This document shows, piece after piece, positions 51,114 to 61,202 of a DNA stretch of 64,000 nucleotides. The notes below the pieces were generated by a model that had not been told where the DNA came from, did no database searches, and worked only from the letters and a program-made list of their open reading frames with translations. Position numbers and translations under genes: made by a program. Source of the stretch: RGIG8306 sp964426655. Lineage in GTDB: Bacteria; Bacillota; Clostridia; Lachnospirales; Lachnospiraceae. The stretch lies in the NCBI GenBank assembly GCA_964426655.1, contig CAYRQT010000003.1, positions 1 through 64,000 of the forward strand, written 5' to 3'. Positions within the stretch are counted from its first letter, which is position 1, and every line of letters starts with the position of its first letter.

Positions 51114-52781
51114 TCAACTAATTCTTCCCTGATTTACATGAAAAACTCTATCTGCAATCCCCATGGTAGAAGCCCTGTGTGAGACCAGCACAATGGTCCG
51201 ATCCTGACGCTCCAAATCCAGGCTCTGCAAAATGACTGCTTCATTCAAACTGTCCAGATTACTGGTGGGCTCATCCAGCAGCAATAATGGGGCATTTTGC
51301 AAAAATGCCCTGGCCAGTCCCAGGCGCTGCCTTTCTCCACCGGAAAGCGTATCCCCCAGTTCTCCCACCAGCGTCTCATATCCCTGTGGGAGGCTCTGAA
51401 TAAAGCTATGAATGGAAGCCTTTCTGCAAGCAATTTCCAGTTCCTTATCTGTGGCTAAAGGTCGGGCAATTCGCAAATTGTCCGCAATACTTTCATGGAA
51501 TAGGAATGTATCCTGCGTCATGTATCCCTCCATACTGCGAAGGGCTGTTGTTCGAATTTGTGCGACTGGAACACCGGAAATCTCTATTTTCCCTTTTTCC
51601 GGATCCCAAAAGCGCATAAGCAGTTTCAATAAAGTGCTTTTCCCACTGCCGCTTGGCCCGATCAGCCCGGTAATTTGTCCTGCAGAAATGTCCAGTGAAG
51701 CACCGGACAATACCTGACGCTCCCCATATGAAAATTCTACCTGATCCACTTTTGCCCCTTCAAAAGTTTTTCCCCTATCTAGCGGGTCAGTGCCCGTAAG
51801 GTTTTCTTCCACCATCGGTTCTTCTTCCAGAACCTGCAGTACCCTCTCCCCTGCCGCAATGGTCTGCTGCAAAGTGGAGCCCAGCGCCGCAAGAGCCACC
51901 ACCGGTCCGTAGGCACTCATAAATGCCACCGCCGCTGTCAGACCATTTTCCATGGAAAGGCTCCCATTTTCCACCAATACTGCCATAAGTGCCACGCTGC
52001 CAAGACTGGCCAACGCCAAAAGTGCTCCCGTTACCCCCTCTGCCAGCGCTCTTTTTTCTTTCATTTCTTTTTCCAGCCCAATCATATGCCGAATTCGTTT
52101 CAGCATCCCCGCTTTACGCACTTCCCCATACTGATATTGCTGCGTTTCCTGAAGCCCTCTTAAATTTTCCAGCACATATCCGGAAAGTGCTCCGCTTTCC
52201 TTTCGAAAATCTCTCCCCAGTGTTTTTCCCTTGTCTGCAATAAGTCTTGGCCAAAAGAATCCAATTCCCAGATATGCCACAGCGCCATAAAGCCCGAAAA
52301 GCCAGTGTCTGCTCCACAGATACAGTACCATGCCTCCATTTACGCAAACAGCAATGGCCATCGGAGAAATGGTATGGGCATAAAACACCTCCAAAAGCTC
52401 AATATCCGCAGTAAGGACCTGCAAAAGATCCCCCTTCTGACGTCCCTCCAGTTTAGCCGGAGCAAGCCTGCGCAGAGCTGAAAAAACTTTTTCCCGGATG
52501 ACCGCCAGGAGACGAAAGGCCAGGTCGTGGTTGGCATTTTGCTCCACATAATGCAATATTCCCCTAAGCAACGCCATTCCCAGGAGAAGTATGGCCAAAG
52601 TGCTCCAGACAAAACCTGTTTCTTTCACATGAAACAAAGCGCCCGCAGCAGTGACAGGAAGGAAAATGGCACAAAAATGTCCCAGTGAACCCGCCAGCAC
52701 AGCCAAAACCATTTTGGGCAAAAGAGGCTTTACCAGCTGCAGCAGCTTCCACAATACGATGGTACGTTCTCTTTTTTTCAT
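51114..52781 (-). CDS. CydC-like ABC exporter half-transporter
   Basis: A 555-residue fused permease-ATPase: six membrane helices in the first 300 residues, then Walker A GPSGSGKSTLLKLLMRF, signature LSGGERQRLGLARAFL, Walker B LLLLDEPTSNLDSLN and His LVSHRAS. It resembles CydC, the partner of CydD in exporting cysteine and glutathione for cytochrome bd assembly, although no cydAB is in the window. It overlaps the upstream half by 4 bases (ATGA), so both make a heterodimer. Confidence 0.85.
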   Translation of the reverse strand: MKKRERTIVLWKLLQLVKPLLPKMVLAVLAGSLGHFCAIFLPVTAAGALFHVKETGFVWSTLAILLLGMALLRGILHYVEQNANHDLAFRLLAVIREKVFSALRRLAPAKLEGRQKGDLLQVLTADIELLEVFYAHTISPMAIAVCVNGGMVLYLWSRHWLFGLYGAVAYLGIGFFWPRLIADKGKTLGRDFRKESGALSGYVLENLRGLQETQQYQYGEVRKAGMLKRIRHMIGLEKEMKEKRALAEGVTGALLALASLGSVALMAVLVENGSLSMENGLTAAVAFMSAYGPVVALAALGSTLQQTIAAGERVLQVLEEEPMVEENLTGTDPLDRGKTFEGAKVDQVEFSYGERQVLSGASLDISAGQITGLIGPSGSGKSTLLKLLMRFWDPEKGKIEISGVPVAQIRTTALRSMEGYMTQDTFLFHESIADNLRIARPLATDKELEIACRKASIHSFIQSLPQGYETLVGELGDTLSGGERQRLGLARAFLQNAPLLLLDEPTSNLDSLNEAVILQSLDLERQDRTIVLVSHRASTMGIADRVFHVNQGRIS

Positions 52782-54520
52782 TTATCCACCTCTGCCCTTT
52801 CTTTTCCCCTTTCAGTGTACATTTCCAGTGTCTGCTGTTTTTCCCACAGACACTGATAGGTCTTACAGCCGGTCAGGAGCATCGTATGCATACCGACACC
52901 TACAAGTTTTCCTTTTTCCAAAACCAGAATCTGGTCGGCATCCACAAGATTTTTCAAACGATGAGAAATGAAAAAAACAGTTTTTTCCGGGACCATTCCA
53001 TGGATAGCCTCCAGAATTTTTGCTTCACTTTTGGGATCAATATTGCTGGTGGCCTCATCCAGGATAAAGCAGGAAGCCTGCGTGAGAAGTGCCCTGGCCA
53101 GTGCCAGTCGCTGTCGCTGTCCTCCTGAAAGATTGGCCCCCTGCTCCACCAGGACAGTGGACAGCCCCTCTTTATTTCTGAATGTACTACCAAGATCCAC
53201 CTTGTCCAGGGCATCCCACATCTCCTCTTTTGTAGCCTGAGGATTGCCCATGGCCAAAGTCTCCTTCACAGTTCCTGAAAAGAGGAACTCATCCCAGGAG
53301 ACGGTGACAACCGTACGTTGCAAAATGGCACTGTTTATTGCCGAAATCTCTGCGCCTCCTAAAGTCAATTCCCCTTCATATCCTTCCAGGCGCCCCGTCA
53401 GTAAACCTGCCAGTGTACTTTTTCCGCAACCACTCTCCCCTGCAATACCGATAAACTGTCCAGGCTGCACGTTAAAGCTCACGTTTTCCAGGGCATTTTT
53501 TCCTGGTGCGTATCTGAATGTCAGCCCGCGGGCCTCAAATCCTCCCTTCCCTAAAAGTCCATTCCTGGCAGGCGGCTCCTCCATATCCAACAGTGCAAAA
53601 ATTCTACGGGCAGCTGTCATTCCGTTCATGGCAACATGGAACAGGGAACCTAGCTGACGCATGGGGATAAAGAAATCCGCTGAAAGCAAGATAATAAATA
53701 TTCCACCGGCCAGATCCACCCGGCCCCGGGATATGCCATTTAAGCCCATCAGCATTCCCAGCGCCGCACCGCCAAGTGCAATGATATCCATAACAATAAT
53801 AGAGTTGAGCTGCATGATCAGCACCTTCATGGTAATCTTTCGGAATGCCTCTGCCTCTTCATTCATTTTTCCCTGTCTGGCCTGATCAGCTTGATAGATT
53901 TTTAAGGTTGTCAGTCCCTGAAGATTCTCCAGAAAATGGTCTCCCAGCCCGCTGTAAATGCTCCAGTATCTGCCAAGCAGTCGTTTAGCAATGGACTGGA
54001 CCGTCATCAATGTAATCGGAATCAAAGGCACCCCCAGAAAGAGAACGAGCGCCGCATGCCATTCCACCGGCAGCAAAACAAAAAACAAGGTCAAAGGGGC
54101 CAGAAGGGCATAAAACAACTGCGGCAGATATCCGCCGAAAAAGGTTTCCAGCTGTTCCACCCCCTCCACCGTTTCCTGCACCACCTCACCGGTACGCACC
54201 TTTGTTCTGTAAGCAGGTCCAAGGGCCAGAAGTTTTTCATAAATCCGACGCCGCAATACCTCCTTTACAGCCGCAGAAGACTGGAAGCTTTCCCGGCCCG
54301 CTAGTCTGGTAAAAAGCAGCCGTCCGGCAGTGGCAGCGGTTCCCAGTAGCAAATACAATGCCCAGGAAAGGGAATTCCCCTGATCCAGATCCCGAACCAG
54401 GAGGGAAATCCCAAAAATCATCACAATGCTGGACCACAGACTGCCCCATTGCCAGAGCACCTGCAAGGCCACGTGCCTGCCCGCATCCGGCACAAGTTTC
54501 AATAAACGTTTATCCCACAT
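52778..54520 (-). CDS. CydD-like ABC exporter half-transporter
   Basis: A 580-residue fused permease-ATPase. The membrane part contains TGEVVQETVEGVEQLETFFG and YLPQLFYALLAPLTLFFVLL, which are typical of CydD. ATPase: GIAGESGCGKSTLAGLLTG, signature LSGGQRQRLALARALL, Walker B CFILDEATSNIDPKSE and His FISHRLK. First gene of the operon that continues through CydC-like, DUF454, UlaG-like, dehydrogenase and glycerate kinase. A palindromic operator ends 13 bases before its start codon, suggesting metal or redox control. Confidence 0.85.
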   Translation of the reverse strand: MWDKRLLKLVPDAGRHVALQVLWQWGSLWSSIVMIFGISLLVRDLDQGNSLSWALYLLLGTAATAGRLLFTRLAGRESFQSSAAVKEVLRRRIYEKLLALGPAYRTKVRTGEVVQETVEGVEQLETFFGGYLPQLFYALLAPLTLFFVLLPVEWHAALVLFLGVPLIPITLMTVQSIAKRLLGRYWSIYSGLGDHFLENLQGLTTLKIYQADQARQGKMNEEAEAFRKITMKVLIMQLNSIIVMDIIALGGAALGMLMGLNGISRGRVDLAGGIFIILLSADFFIPMRQLGSLFHVAMNGMTAARRIFALLDMEEPPARNGLLGKGGFEARGLTFRYAPGKNALENVSFNVQPGQFIGIAGESGCGKSTLAGLLTGRLEGYEGELTLGGAEISAINSAILQRTVVTVSWDEFLFSGTVKETLAMGNPQATKEEMWDALDKVDLGSTFRNKEGLSTVLVEQGANLSGGQRQRLALARALLTQASCFILDEATSNIDPKSEAKILEAIHGMVPEKTVFFISHRLKNLVDADQILVLEKGKLVGVGMHTMLLTGCKTYQCLWEKQQTLEMYTERGKERAEVDK

Positions 54521-54532
54521 ATCCTCTCCCGC

Positions 54533-54550
54533 AGTTAGCTAATGCTAACT
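54533..54550. promoter_or_regulatory. Palindromic operator AGTTAGC-N4-GCTAACT
   Basis: Perfect 7-base inverted repeat with a 4-base centre directly upstream of the CydD-like gene, over its probable -10 region. It has the same arm sequence and spacing as the site at 2710-2725 beside the AraC regulator. Confidence 0.6.
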
Positions 54551-54561
54551 TTCTGATGAGC

Positions 54562-54594
54562 AAAAGCCGCTGCCCACAGGCATGCGGCTTTTTT
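54562..54594 (-). terminator. glgP terminator
   Basis: On the minus strand, AAAAGCCGC and GCGGCTTTT pair as a 9-base stem around a 13-base loop and end in TTTT, 17 bases after the glgP stop and just before the CydD-like promoter. Confidence 0.75.
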
Positions 54595-54610
54595 CTGCCT
54601 GATTCAATTT

Positions 54611-57073
54611 TTATAAGGTAACTTTCACCTTTTCCAAATGCCAGATATCATCCACATATTGCTGAATGGTGCGGTCTGAAGTGAATTTGCCTGCACATGC
54701 AGTATTCATCATAGCGGCGCATGCCCAGCCTTTTTCATTCAGATAGGCCTGTTCCACCTGCATCTGTGCCTGATGGTAACTGTTAAAATCTTTCAGAATA
54801 AAATAGGTGTCTGCACGATCCGAACTATTGGTGTTTAGCAGGGAATTATAAATCTCTCTGAACAACTCCGGATCACTGGGGGCGTAATACCCATTAATCA
54901 GCTGCATCAGCACTTTGCGAATGCCCTGATCGTTGTTGAAAATGTCCATCGGATTATATCCCCCCTCTTTTTCGTATCGAATAACTTCATCAGAAGACAT
55001 TCCGAATATAAAGGCATTTTCTTTTCCCACTTCCTCCACAATTTCCACATTGGCCCCATCCATGGTGCCAAGGGTCAATGCGCCATTCAGCATGAATTTC
55101 ATATTTCCGGTACCGGATGCTTCCTTGCTGGCAGTGGAAATCTGCTCACTGACATCTGCCGCTGAAAAAATCAGTTCTGCATTGGATACCCGATAATTTT
55201 CTATGAAGACCACCTTGATTTTTCCATCAATGGTCTCGTCATTATTGATGACGTCTGCCACCGAATTGATCAGCTTAATCGTCAGCTTCGCCCGTCTATA
55301 TCCGGCCGCTGCCTTGGCCCCGAAAATAAATGTGCGCGGGAAAAAGGGCATTGTAGGGTTATCCTTAATCATATTGTACAGATACATCACATGCAGGATG
55401 TTCAGAAGCTGGCGCTTATACTCATGCAACCGTTTTACCTGTACATCGAAAATGGAACGGGGATTGACCTCAATACCATTGTTTTCCCAGATATACTGGG
55501 CCAGTCGCAACTTGTTCTGATATTTGATGTGCATAAATTCCCGCTGGGCCTTTTCATCATCCACATATATCTTCAGTTTTGCAATCTGGGGCAGGTCTGT
55601 TATCCATTCATTCCCAATGTGGTCCGTCACCCACTGTGCCAGCAATGGATTGCCATGGAGTAGGAAACGCCTCTGGGTAATACCGTTGGTTTTATTGTTG
55701 AATTTTTCCGGCATCAGCTCATAGAAATCCTTTAACTCCTGTTTTTCCAGTATTTCCGTGTGCAGTTTAGCCACTCCATTCACTGAAAAACTGCCCACGA
55801 TGGCCAGATATGCCATTCGCACCTGTCCATCATAAATAATGGCCATATGCCGCACTTTTTCTCCGTCACCCGGATATTCTGTTTCCAGTCTTAACAGGAA
55901 ACGACGGTTAATCTCCTCCACAATCTGGTAGATCCGGGGCAGTAGCCGGGAGAACAACTCAATGGGCCATTTTTCCAGAGCCTCTGACATAATAGTATGG
56001 TTGGTATAAGCACAAGTTCTGGTAGTAATCTCCCATGCTTCGTCCCAGGCAAGGCCTTCCTCATCCATTAGTATGCGCATCAGCTCCGGCACGGTCATGG
56101 AAGGATGCGTATCATTCATCTGGAAAACCACTTTTTCCGGCAACATTTTTAAATCCGCATGCTTATCCTTGAATTTTTTCACAGCGGTCTGCAATGTGGC
56201 ACTGATAAAGAAATACTGTTGCTTTAGGCGCAACTCCTTTCCTGCATAGTGATTGTCATTGGGATAGAGGACCTCAACAATATTTTTGGCCAGGTTTTCC
56301 TGCTCCACAGCCTTTTGATAATCTCCTCTGTCAAAGGAATCCAGATTAAAGGTATTTATGGGCTCTGCATCCCAGATGCGCAGACTGTTTACCACATTAT
56401 TGCCATAGCCCACGACGGGCAGGTCAAAGGGTACTGCCCTTACGGACTGATATCCCTCCTGGTGGAACACATCCCGTCCCAGGTCCTGGTCTCTTTCTAC
56501 CCGGACATATCCTCCAAACTTCACCTCACAGGCATATTCCGCCCGGCGCACCTCAAAAGGATTGCCATCTTTAAGCCAGTTATCTGGCACCTCTACCTGA
56601 TAACCGTCTTCTATTTTCTGGGCAAACATGCCATATTTGTATCGAATACCGCAGCCATACGCCGGATAGCCCAATGTCGCAAGTGAATCCAGAAAGCAGG
56701 CCGCAAGCCGACCCAGACCGCCGTTTCCAAGGGCAGCATCCGGCTCCTGATCTTCAATTGCATTCAGATCCAGGCCCAACTCATCCAATGCCTCCTGAAT
56801 TTCCTTCTGTGCACGGATGTTAATGATATTATTGCCCAGCGCCCGTCCCATCAGGAATTCCATGGACAGGTAATACACCGTTTTGACATCCTGTTTTTCA
56901 TATTCTTTATGTGTGGCGATCCATTCATCAATAATAATATCTTTGACCGCATAGGCCACCGCCTGGAACACCTGCTGGGGAGTGGCCTCCTCCAGCTGGC
57001 GACGGTACAGATTTTTGACATTGGTAATCACGCTTTTCTTAAATTCTTCTTTTTGAAAACCTGTATTGCCCAT
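54611..57073 (-). CDS. glgP: Glycogen/alpha-glucan phosphorylase
   Basis: Releases glucose 1-phosphate from glycogen or maltodextrins using pyridoxal phosphate. 820 residues, the usual bacterial length. Seen: GNGGLGRLAACFLDSLATL, MNDTHPSMTVPELMRIL, VKRLHEYKRQLLNILH, and the PLP lysine in EASGTGNMKFMLNGALTLGT. It begins 13 bases after ileS with AGGAGG and no terminator or promoter in between, so it is read through from the ileS T-box transcript. It ends in a strong terminator. Confidence 0.95.
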   Translation of the reverse strand: MGNTGFQKEEFKKSVITNVKNLYRRQLEEATPQQVFQAVAYAVKDIIIDEWIATHKEYEKQDVKTVYYLSMEFLMGRALGNNIINIRAQKEIQEALDELGLDLNAIEDQEPDAALGNGGLGRLAACFLDSLATLGYPAYGCGIRYKYGMFAQKIEDGYQVEVPDNWLKDGNPFEVRRAEYACEVKFGGYVRVERDQDLGRDVFHQEGYQSVRAVPFDLPVVGYGNNVVNSLRIWDAEPINTFNLDSFDRGDYQKAVEQENLAKNIVEVLYPNDNHYAGKELRLKQQYFFISATLQTAVKKFKDKHADLKMLPEKVVFQMNDTHPSMTVPELMRILMDEEGLAWDEAWEITTRTCAYTNHTIMSEALEKWPIELFSRLLPRIYQIVEEINRRFLLRLETEYPGDGEKVRHMAIIYDGQVRMAYLAIVGSFSVNGVAKLHTEILEKQELKDFYELMPEKFNNKTNGITQRRFLLHGNPLLAQWVTDHIGNEWITDLPQIAKLKIYVDDEKAQREFMHIKYQNKLRLAQYIWENNGIEVNPRSIFDVQVKRLHEYKRQLLNILHVMYLYNMIKDNPTMPFFPRTFIFGAKAAAGYRRAKLTIKLINSVADVINNDETIDGKIKVVFIENYRVSNAELIFSAADVSEQISTASKEASGTGNMKFMLNGALTLGTMDGANVEIVEEVGKENAFIFGMSSDEVIRYEKEGGYNPMDIFNNDQGIRKVLMQLINGYYAPSDPELFREIYNSLLNTNSSDRADTYFILKDFNSYHQAQMQVEQAYLNEKGWACAAMMNTACAGKFTSDRTIQQYVDDIWHLEKVKVTL

Positions 57074-57086
57074 CCCTCAATCCTCC

Positions 57087-60000
57087 TTAAATTTTCTCCA
57101 CACCCAAGCGCACGGACTCACCGTTGATATTCCATTCCTTTGTGTATCCGCCATCTCCCTGCACCAGCGCATCTGCCAGCACATTCTTTCTGATATCTGC
57201 CGAATTCTTTTCCATTAATGCCCAAAGTTTCTCATTTTCGGAGGCATACAGTCGGATATGATCCATGACCTCAAAACCTGCCTCCTTACGCATAGTCTGC
57301 ACTTTTGAAATGATTTCCCTGACATAGCCTTCCTCTATTAATTCCGGCGTCAGATTGCCATCCAGTACCACCGTAATGCTGCCATAGCTTTCCGTTACAT
57401 AGCCTGCTTTCTGGGTCATTTCGATCAGGAGATCCTCTTCTTTAAGCGCCACCGTTTCTCCATCAAAATCAAAGGTCAAAACGCCAGACTCTCTCAGCTG
57501 ATCCATGGCTTCATTTCCATCCACTTCCTGCAGTGCCGTTTTTATTTTTCCCAACAACTTTCCATACTTAGGTCCCACCGTACGCAGCTGAGGTTTAAAG
57601 GTATATGTGGTAAAATCCCGTACATCCTGGGTGAAAGTCACCTTTTTCAAATTCAGTTCATCCTGAATAATGTCTACAAAATAAGGTGGCAATTCTCTGG
57701 GGGCCTTAATATACATGCACGCCAGCGGCTGACGGTTCTTTAAATTGGCATTGTTGCGGCAGGCCCGTCCCAATACCACCACATCCAGTACCTCCTCCAT
57801 GTTCTTCTCCAGCTGAGCATCTATCTGTTGCTCCTGTACAGCAGGGAAATCACAAAGGTGAATGCTTTCCGGTGCAGTTTTATCAATGGAGCGCACCAGA
57901 TTCTGGTAAATTTCTTCTGTGATAAAGGGTATCATGGGCGCACAGATTTTGCAAAAATCCACTATTACTGTGTAAAGGGTCATGTATGCGTTAATCTTGT
58001 CCTGCTCCATGCCCTTGGCCCAGAATCTTTCCCGACTTCTGCGCACATACCAGTTGCTTAAATCATCCACAAAATCCTGCAGGACCTTTGTGGTCTCCGT
58101 AATCTTATAATTTTCCAGATTATAATCGGTGGTGCGAATCACGGAATTTAAGCGGGATAAAATCCACTTGTCCATCACGCTAAGTTTATCATATTCCAAC
58201 GCATATTGGGTAGCATCAAATTGATCAATTTCCGCATAAAGCACGTAAAATGCATATGTATTCCACAACGTGCCCATAAATTTACGCTGTCCCTCTGTTA
58301 CAGCCTTGGCATGAAAGCGATTTGGCAGCCATGGTGCACTGTTGGAATAGAAATACCATCGGATGGCATCCGCTCCCAGTGTGGCCAGTGCCTCAAAGGG
58401 ATCCACCGCATTGCCCTTGGACTTACTCATTTTCTGCCCGTTTTCATCCTGCACATGCCCCAGAACAATGACATTTTTATAGGGGGCCTTATTAAAGATC
58501 AGTGTAGAGATGGCCAGCAGGGAATAGAACCACCCCCGGGTCTGATCCACTGCCTCANNNNNNNNNNCTGGGCAAAGGGCATGGCACCTGAATCAAACCA
58601 GCAGTCAATCACTTCCGGCACCCTGGTCATACTCTTGCCACACTTCTCACATGTGATATGCACTTGGTCAATAAAGGGGCGATGCAGTTCTACTCCCTCT
58701 GCAGGATAATCCGGAGAAAGGGATTTCAGCTCATCCCTGCTGCCAATGGCATGCATATGCCCGCAACTGCACTCCCACACATTCAGAGGCGTTCCCCAGT
58801 ACCGGTTTCGGCTGATGCCCCAGTCTTGTACATTTTTCAGCCAGTCTCCAAAGCGACCGGTTCCAATGCTTTCGGGAATCCAATGAATGGTATTGTTATT
58901 ACGGATCAAATCCTCTTTCACTGCCGTCATCTTGATGAACCAGGACTCTCTGGCATAATAGATCAGCGGTGTATCGCACCTCCAGCAATGAGGATAGCTA
59001 TGTGTAAAGGGAATGACCTTAAACAACAGGCCGCTCTCCTCTAAAGCCTTAATCACCAGATCATCTGCATCCTTTACAAAAACCCCTTCCCAGGGAGTGG
59101 GTTTTGTCATATGCCCTGCTCCATCCACCAGCTGTACAAAAGGGAGCTGATAGATGCGCCCCACCTTTGCGTCATCTTCGCCAAATGCAGGGGCAATATG
59201 CACAATACCTGTACCGTCTGTGGTGGTAACATAGCCATCACAGGTTACATAATAAGCTTTGCCGTCAGGGTGCACAAAATCAAACAGAGGAACATATTCC
59301 ATGTATTCTAATGCCTTCCCCTGCATCCGCTCCAGGACAGTGTAATTCTGCCCCAAAACACTTTCCGCCAGTTCTTCAGCCAGATAATAGATTTCATCTC
59401 CCAGCTGCACCTTCAAATAGGTGATGTCCGGATTGACACAAAGGGCCACATTAGAGGGCAATGTCCAGGGTGTGGTGGTCCAGGCCAGGAAAAAGGTGTT
59501 CTCCTGCCCTTTTACCCGAAATTTGGCAATAAGAGATTTATCTTTCACATCTTTATAGCCCTGCGCTACCTCATGGCTGGATAGAGGGGTGCCACACCTA
59601 GGGCAGTATGGCACAATTTTAAAGCCCTTGTATAAGAGCTTTTTATCCCAGATTTTTTTCAGCGCCCACCACTCAGATTCAATATAATCATCATGATAGG
59701 TCACGTAGGGATTATCCATATCGGCCCAGAAGCCCACCGTGTAAGAAAAATCTTCCCACATTCCCTTGTATTTCCAGACATTTTCTTTGCACTTTTCAAT
59801 AAAGGGTTCCAGCCCATATGCTTCGATCTGATCCTTCCCATCCAGGCCAAGTTCTTTTTCCACCTCCAGTTCCACAGGAAGGCCATGGGTGTCCCAACCG
59901 GCCTTTCTGGGTACTTCATATCCTTTCATGGTTCTGTAACGGGGAATCATGTCTTTAATGGTTCTGGTAAGTACATGTCCGATATGGGGCTTACCATTTG

Positions 60001-60148
60001 CCGTAGGCGGACCATCATAGAACATGTACTGGGGACCGTCTTTTCGAATTTCCATGCTTTTTTCAAAAATATGGTTCTTTTTCCAGAATGATTCTACTTC
60101 CTTTTCACGCTGTACAAAATTTAGATCTGTGGTAACTTTTTTATACAT
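57087..60148 (-). CDS. ileS: Isoleucyl-tRNA synthetase, IleS2 type (contains scaffold gap)
   Basis: Charges tRNA-Ile. Seen: HIGH-like motif PPTANGKPHIGHVLTRT, the editing domain, GWDTHGLPVELEVEKELG, and KMSKS in GQKMSKSKGNAVDP. The opening MYKKVTTDLNFVQREKEVE and PRCGTPLSSHEVAQGY are of the eukaryote-like IleS2 class, which is naturally insensitive to mupirocin. The gap at 58558-58567 splits the frame: residues end ...GAMPFAQ on one side and resume EAVDQTRGWFY on the other. About 20 residues, normally of the WHYPFEN...PADFIS type, are missing. The start at 60148 has AAGGAGG. It is preceded by a T-box leader. Confidence 0.93.
58558..58567. other. Scaffold gap inside ileS (10 N)
   Basis: Conserved ileS sequence on both sides shows that roughly 60 bases, 2 modulo 3, are really missing. 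The 10 N are therefore a placeholder, not a measured length. Confidence 0.85.
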
Positions 60149-60470
60149 ACTATTGCCTCCTTGATTTGAGGTATATGCCGGTGGCTCCATCCCCCTTTAA
60201 TTTGAGGCTGGACGCCCATAAAGCAAGAAAAGCCCTCATCCTGAACAGGACGAGGGCTTCGTTTATTAACCACCAATTCACATACCAGCATATGGATTCC
60301 TTTTAACGGCGGAATACCGGCAGGGACTACTAAAGAATCCTTTTTCGACCTGCAACTCCGGAGTGATGTTCCACTGTCAGGCACTGCACCGGCTTCCACC
60401 TGCCACCGGTTCTCTGGGCCACTGCCCGCCAGGTACTGTCTCCATCTTCGCTTTTTTTCAATATACTTAT
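60149..60470 (-). ncRNA. T-box riboswitch leader of ileS
   Basis: On the minus strand: stem I with the AGAGA bulge (GCCCAGAGAACCGG), a specifier region GGAAC-ATC-ACTCCGGAG with the isoleucine codon ATC (complement of 60365-60367), the T-box segment TTGGTGGTTAATAAACG (about 60259-60275), and a terminator hairpin with stem AGCCCTCGTCC / GGATGAGGGCT (60231-60258) followed by TTTTCTTGCTTT. Uncharged tRNA-Ile should stabilise the antiterminator and switch on ileS and, behind it, glgP. This fills the gene-free stretch here. Confidence 0.92.
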
Positions 60471-60472
60471 AT

Positions 60473-60502
60473 ATTATAGTATAAAGAGGAAGCGATTGTC
60501 AA
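60473..60502 (-). promoter_or_regulatory. ileS promoter
   Basis: Minus-strand TTGACA (60497-60502) and TATAAT (60473-60478) spaced by 18 bases, just before the T-box leader. Confidence 0.7.
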
Positions 60503-60559
60503 TCCCTTCCTCTAGGAAAAAGGGCATCTTCCCACGGAAAGGAAAACGCCCTCTTTCAG

Positions 60560-60588
60560 CAGACTGCGGCACATCAGTCTGTTTTTTT
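60560..60588 (+). terminator. Plus-strand hairpin with T-run, no known gene before it
   Basis: CAGACTG-N8-CAGTCTG followed by seven T on the plus strand. The genes on either side are on the minus strand, so it ends no annotated plus-strand gene. It may stop an antisense or short RNA, or serve the minus-strand FMN reductase weakly. Confidence 0.5.
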
Positions 60589-60615
60589 ATGTGGAAATAC
60601 CCACCCCCTGCCGGC

Positions 60616-61164
60616 TTAAGCCAGCTTATTTACCCATGCTGCAAACGCAGCCAAAAAACCATTCAGATAATTCTGTGTATCCGGATTTACAACCTCTCCT
60701 TTTTCATTTAAAGCAGTATGAAATGCACCCAGATAAGCCTCCGGCTGTGCAAGTGTCAGCACATTCAAAAATGTCAGCACCTGACGCAGATGGTGATTTG
60801 CTCCAAAGCCGCCAATGCCGCCCGGAGACTGGCTGATAATAGCCCCAGGTTTCCCGGACCACACACTCTGTCCATAAGGCCGGGAGCCTACATCCAGGGC
60901 ATTTTTTAAGGCAGCCGGAATGGACCGATTATGCTCAGGGGTAATGAAAAGAAGTCCATCCACGCCTTTTACAGCTGCTCTGAAACTTTCATACGCAGCA
61001 GGGCTTTCCCCATCATAATCCTGGTTGTACAGGGGGAGGGAGGAAATATCAATAACCTCAAAAGAAAGTCCTTCAGGTGCATGATCCTTTACATAATTGG
61101 CAATGCTGCCAGAAAAAGAATTTGCCCGTAAACTACCTACAATTACGCCAATTTTCTTGCTCAT
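60616..61164 (-). CDS. NADPH-dependent FMN reductase
   Basis: Flavodoxin-fold reductase of 182 residues. Seen: the FMN phosphate loop GSLRANSFSGSIANYV and TPEHNRSIPAALKNALDVGSRPYG (the azoreductase/ChrR-type signature), plus SPGGIGGFGANHHLR. Likely reduces quinones, azo compounds or chromate with NAD(P)H. It is 38 bases behind an Rrf2 regulator on the same strand and is likely its target, as in ywnA-type pairs. Confidence 0.9.
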   Translation of the reverse strand: MSKKIGVIVGSLRANSFSGSIANYVKDHAPEGLSFEVIDISSLPLYNQDYDGESPAAYESFRAAVKGVDGLLFITPEHNRSIPAALKNALDVGSRPYGQSVWSGKPGAIISQSPGGIGGFGANHHLRQVLTFLNVLTLAQPEAYLGAFHTALNEKGEVVNPDTQNYLNGFLAAFAAWVNKLA

Positions 61165-61202
61165 AAAAACCTCCGATTCATAAAAAAATTTGTTTAGTTA
61201 CA

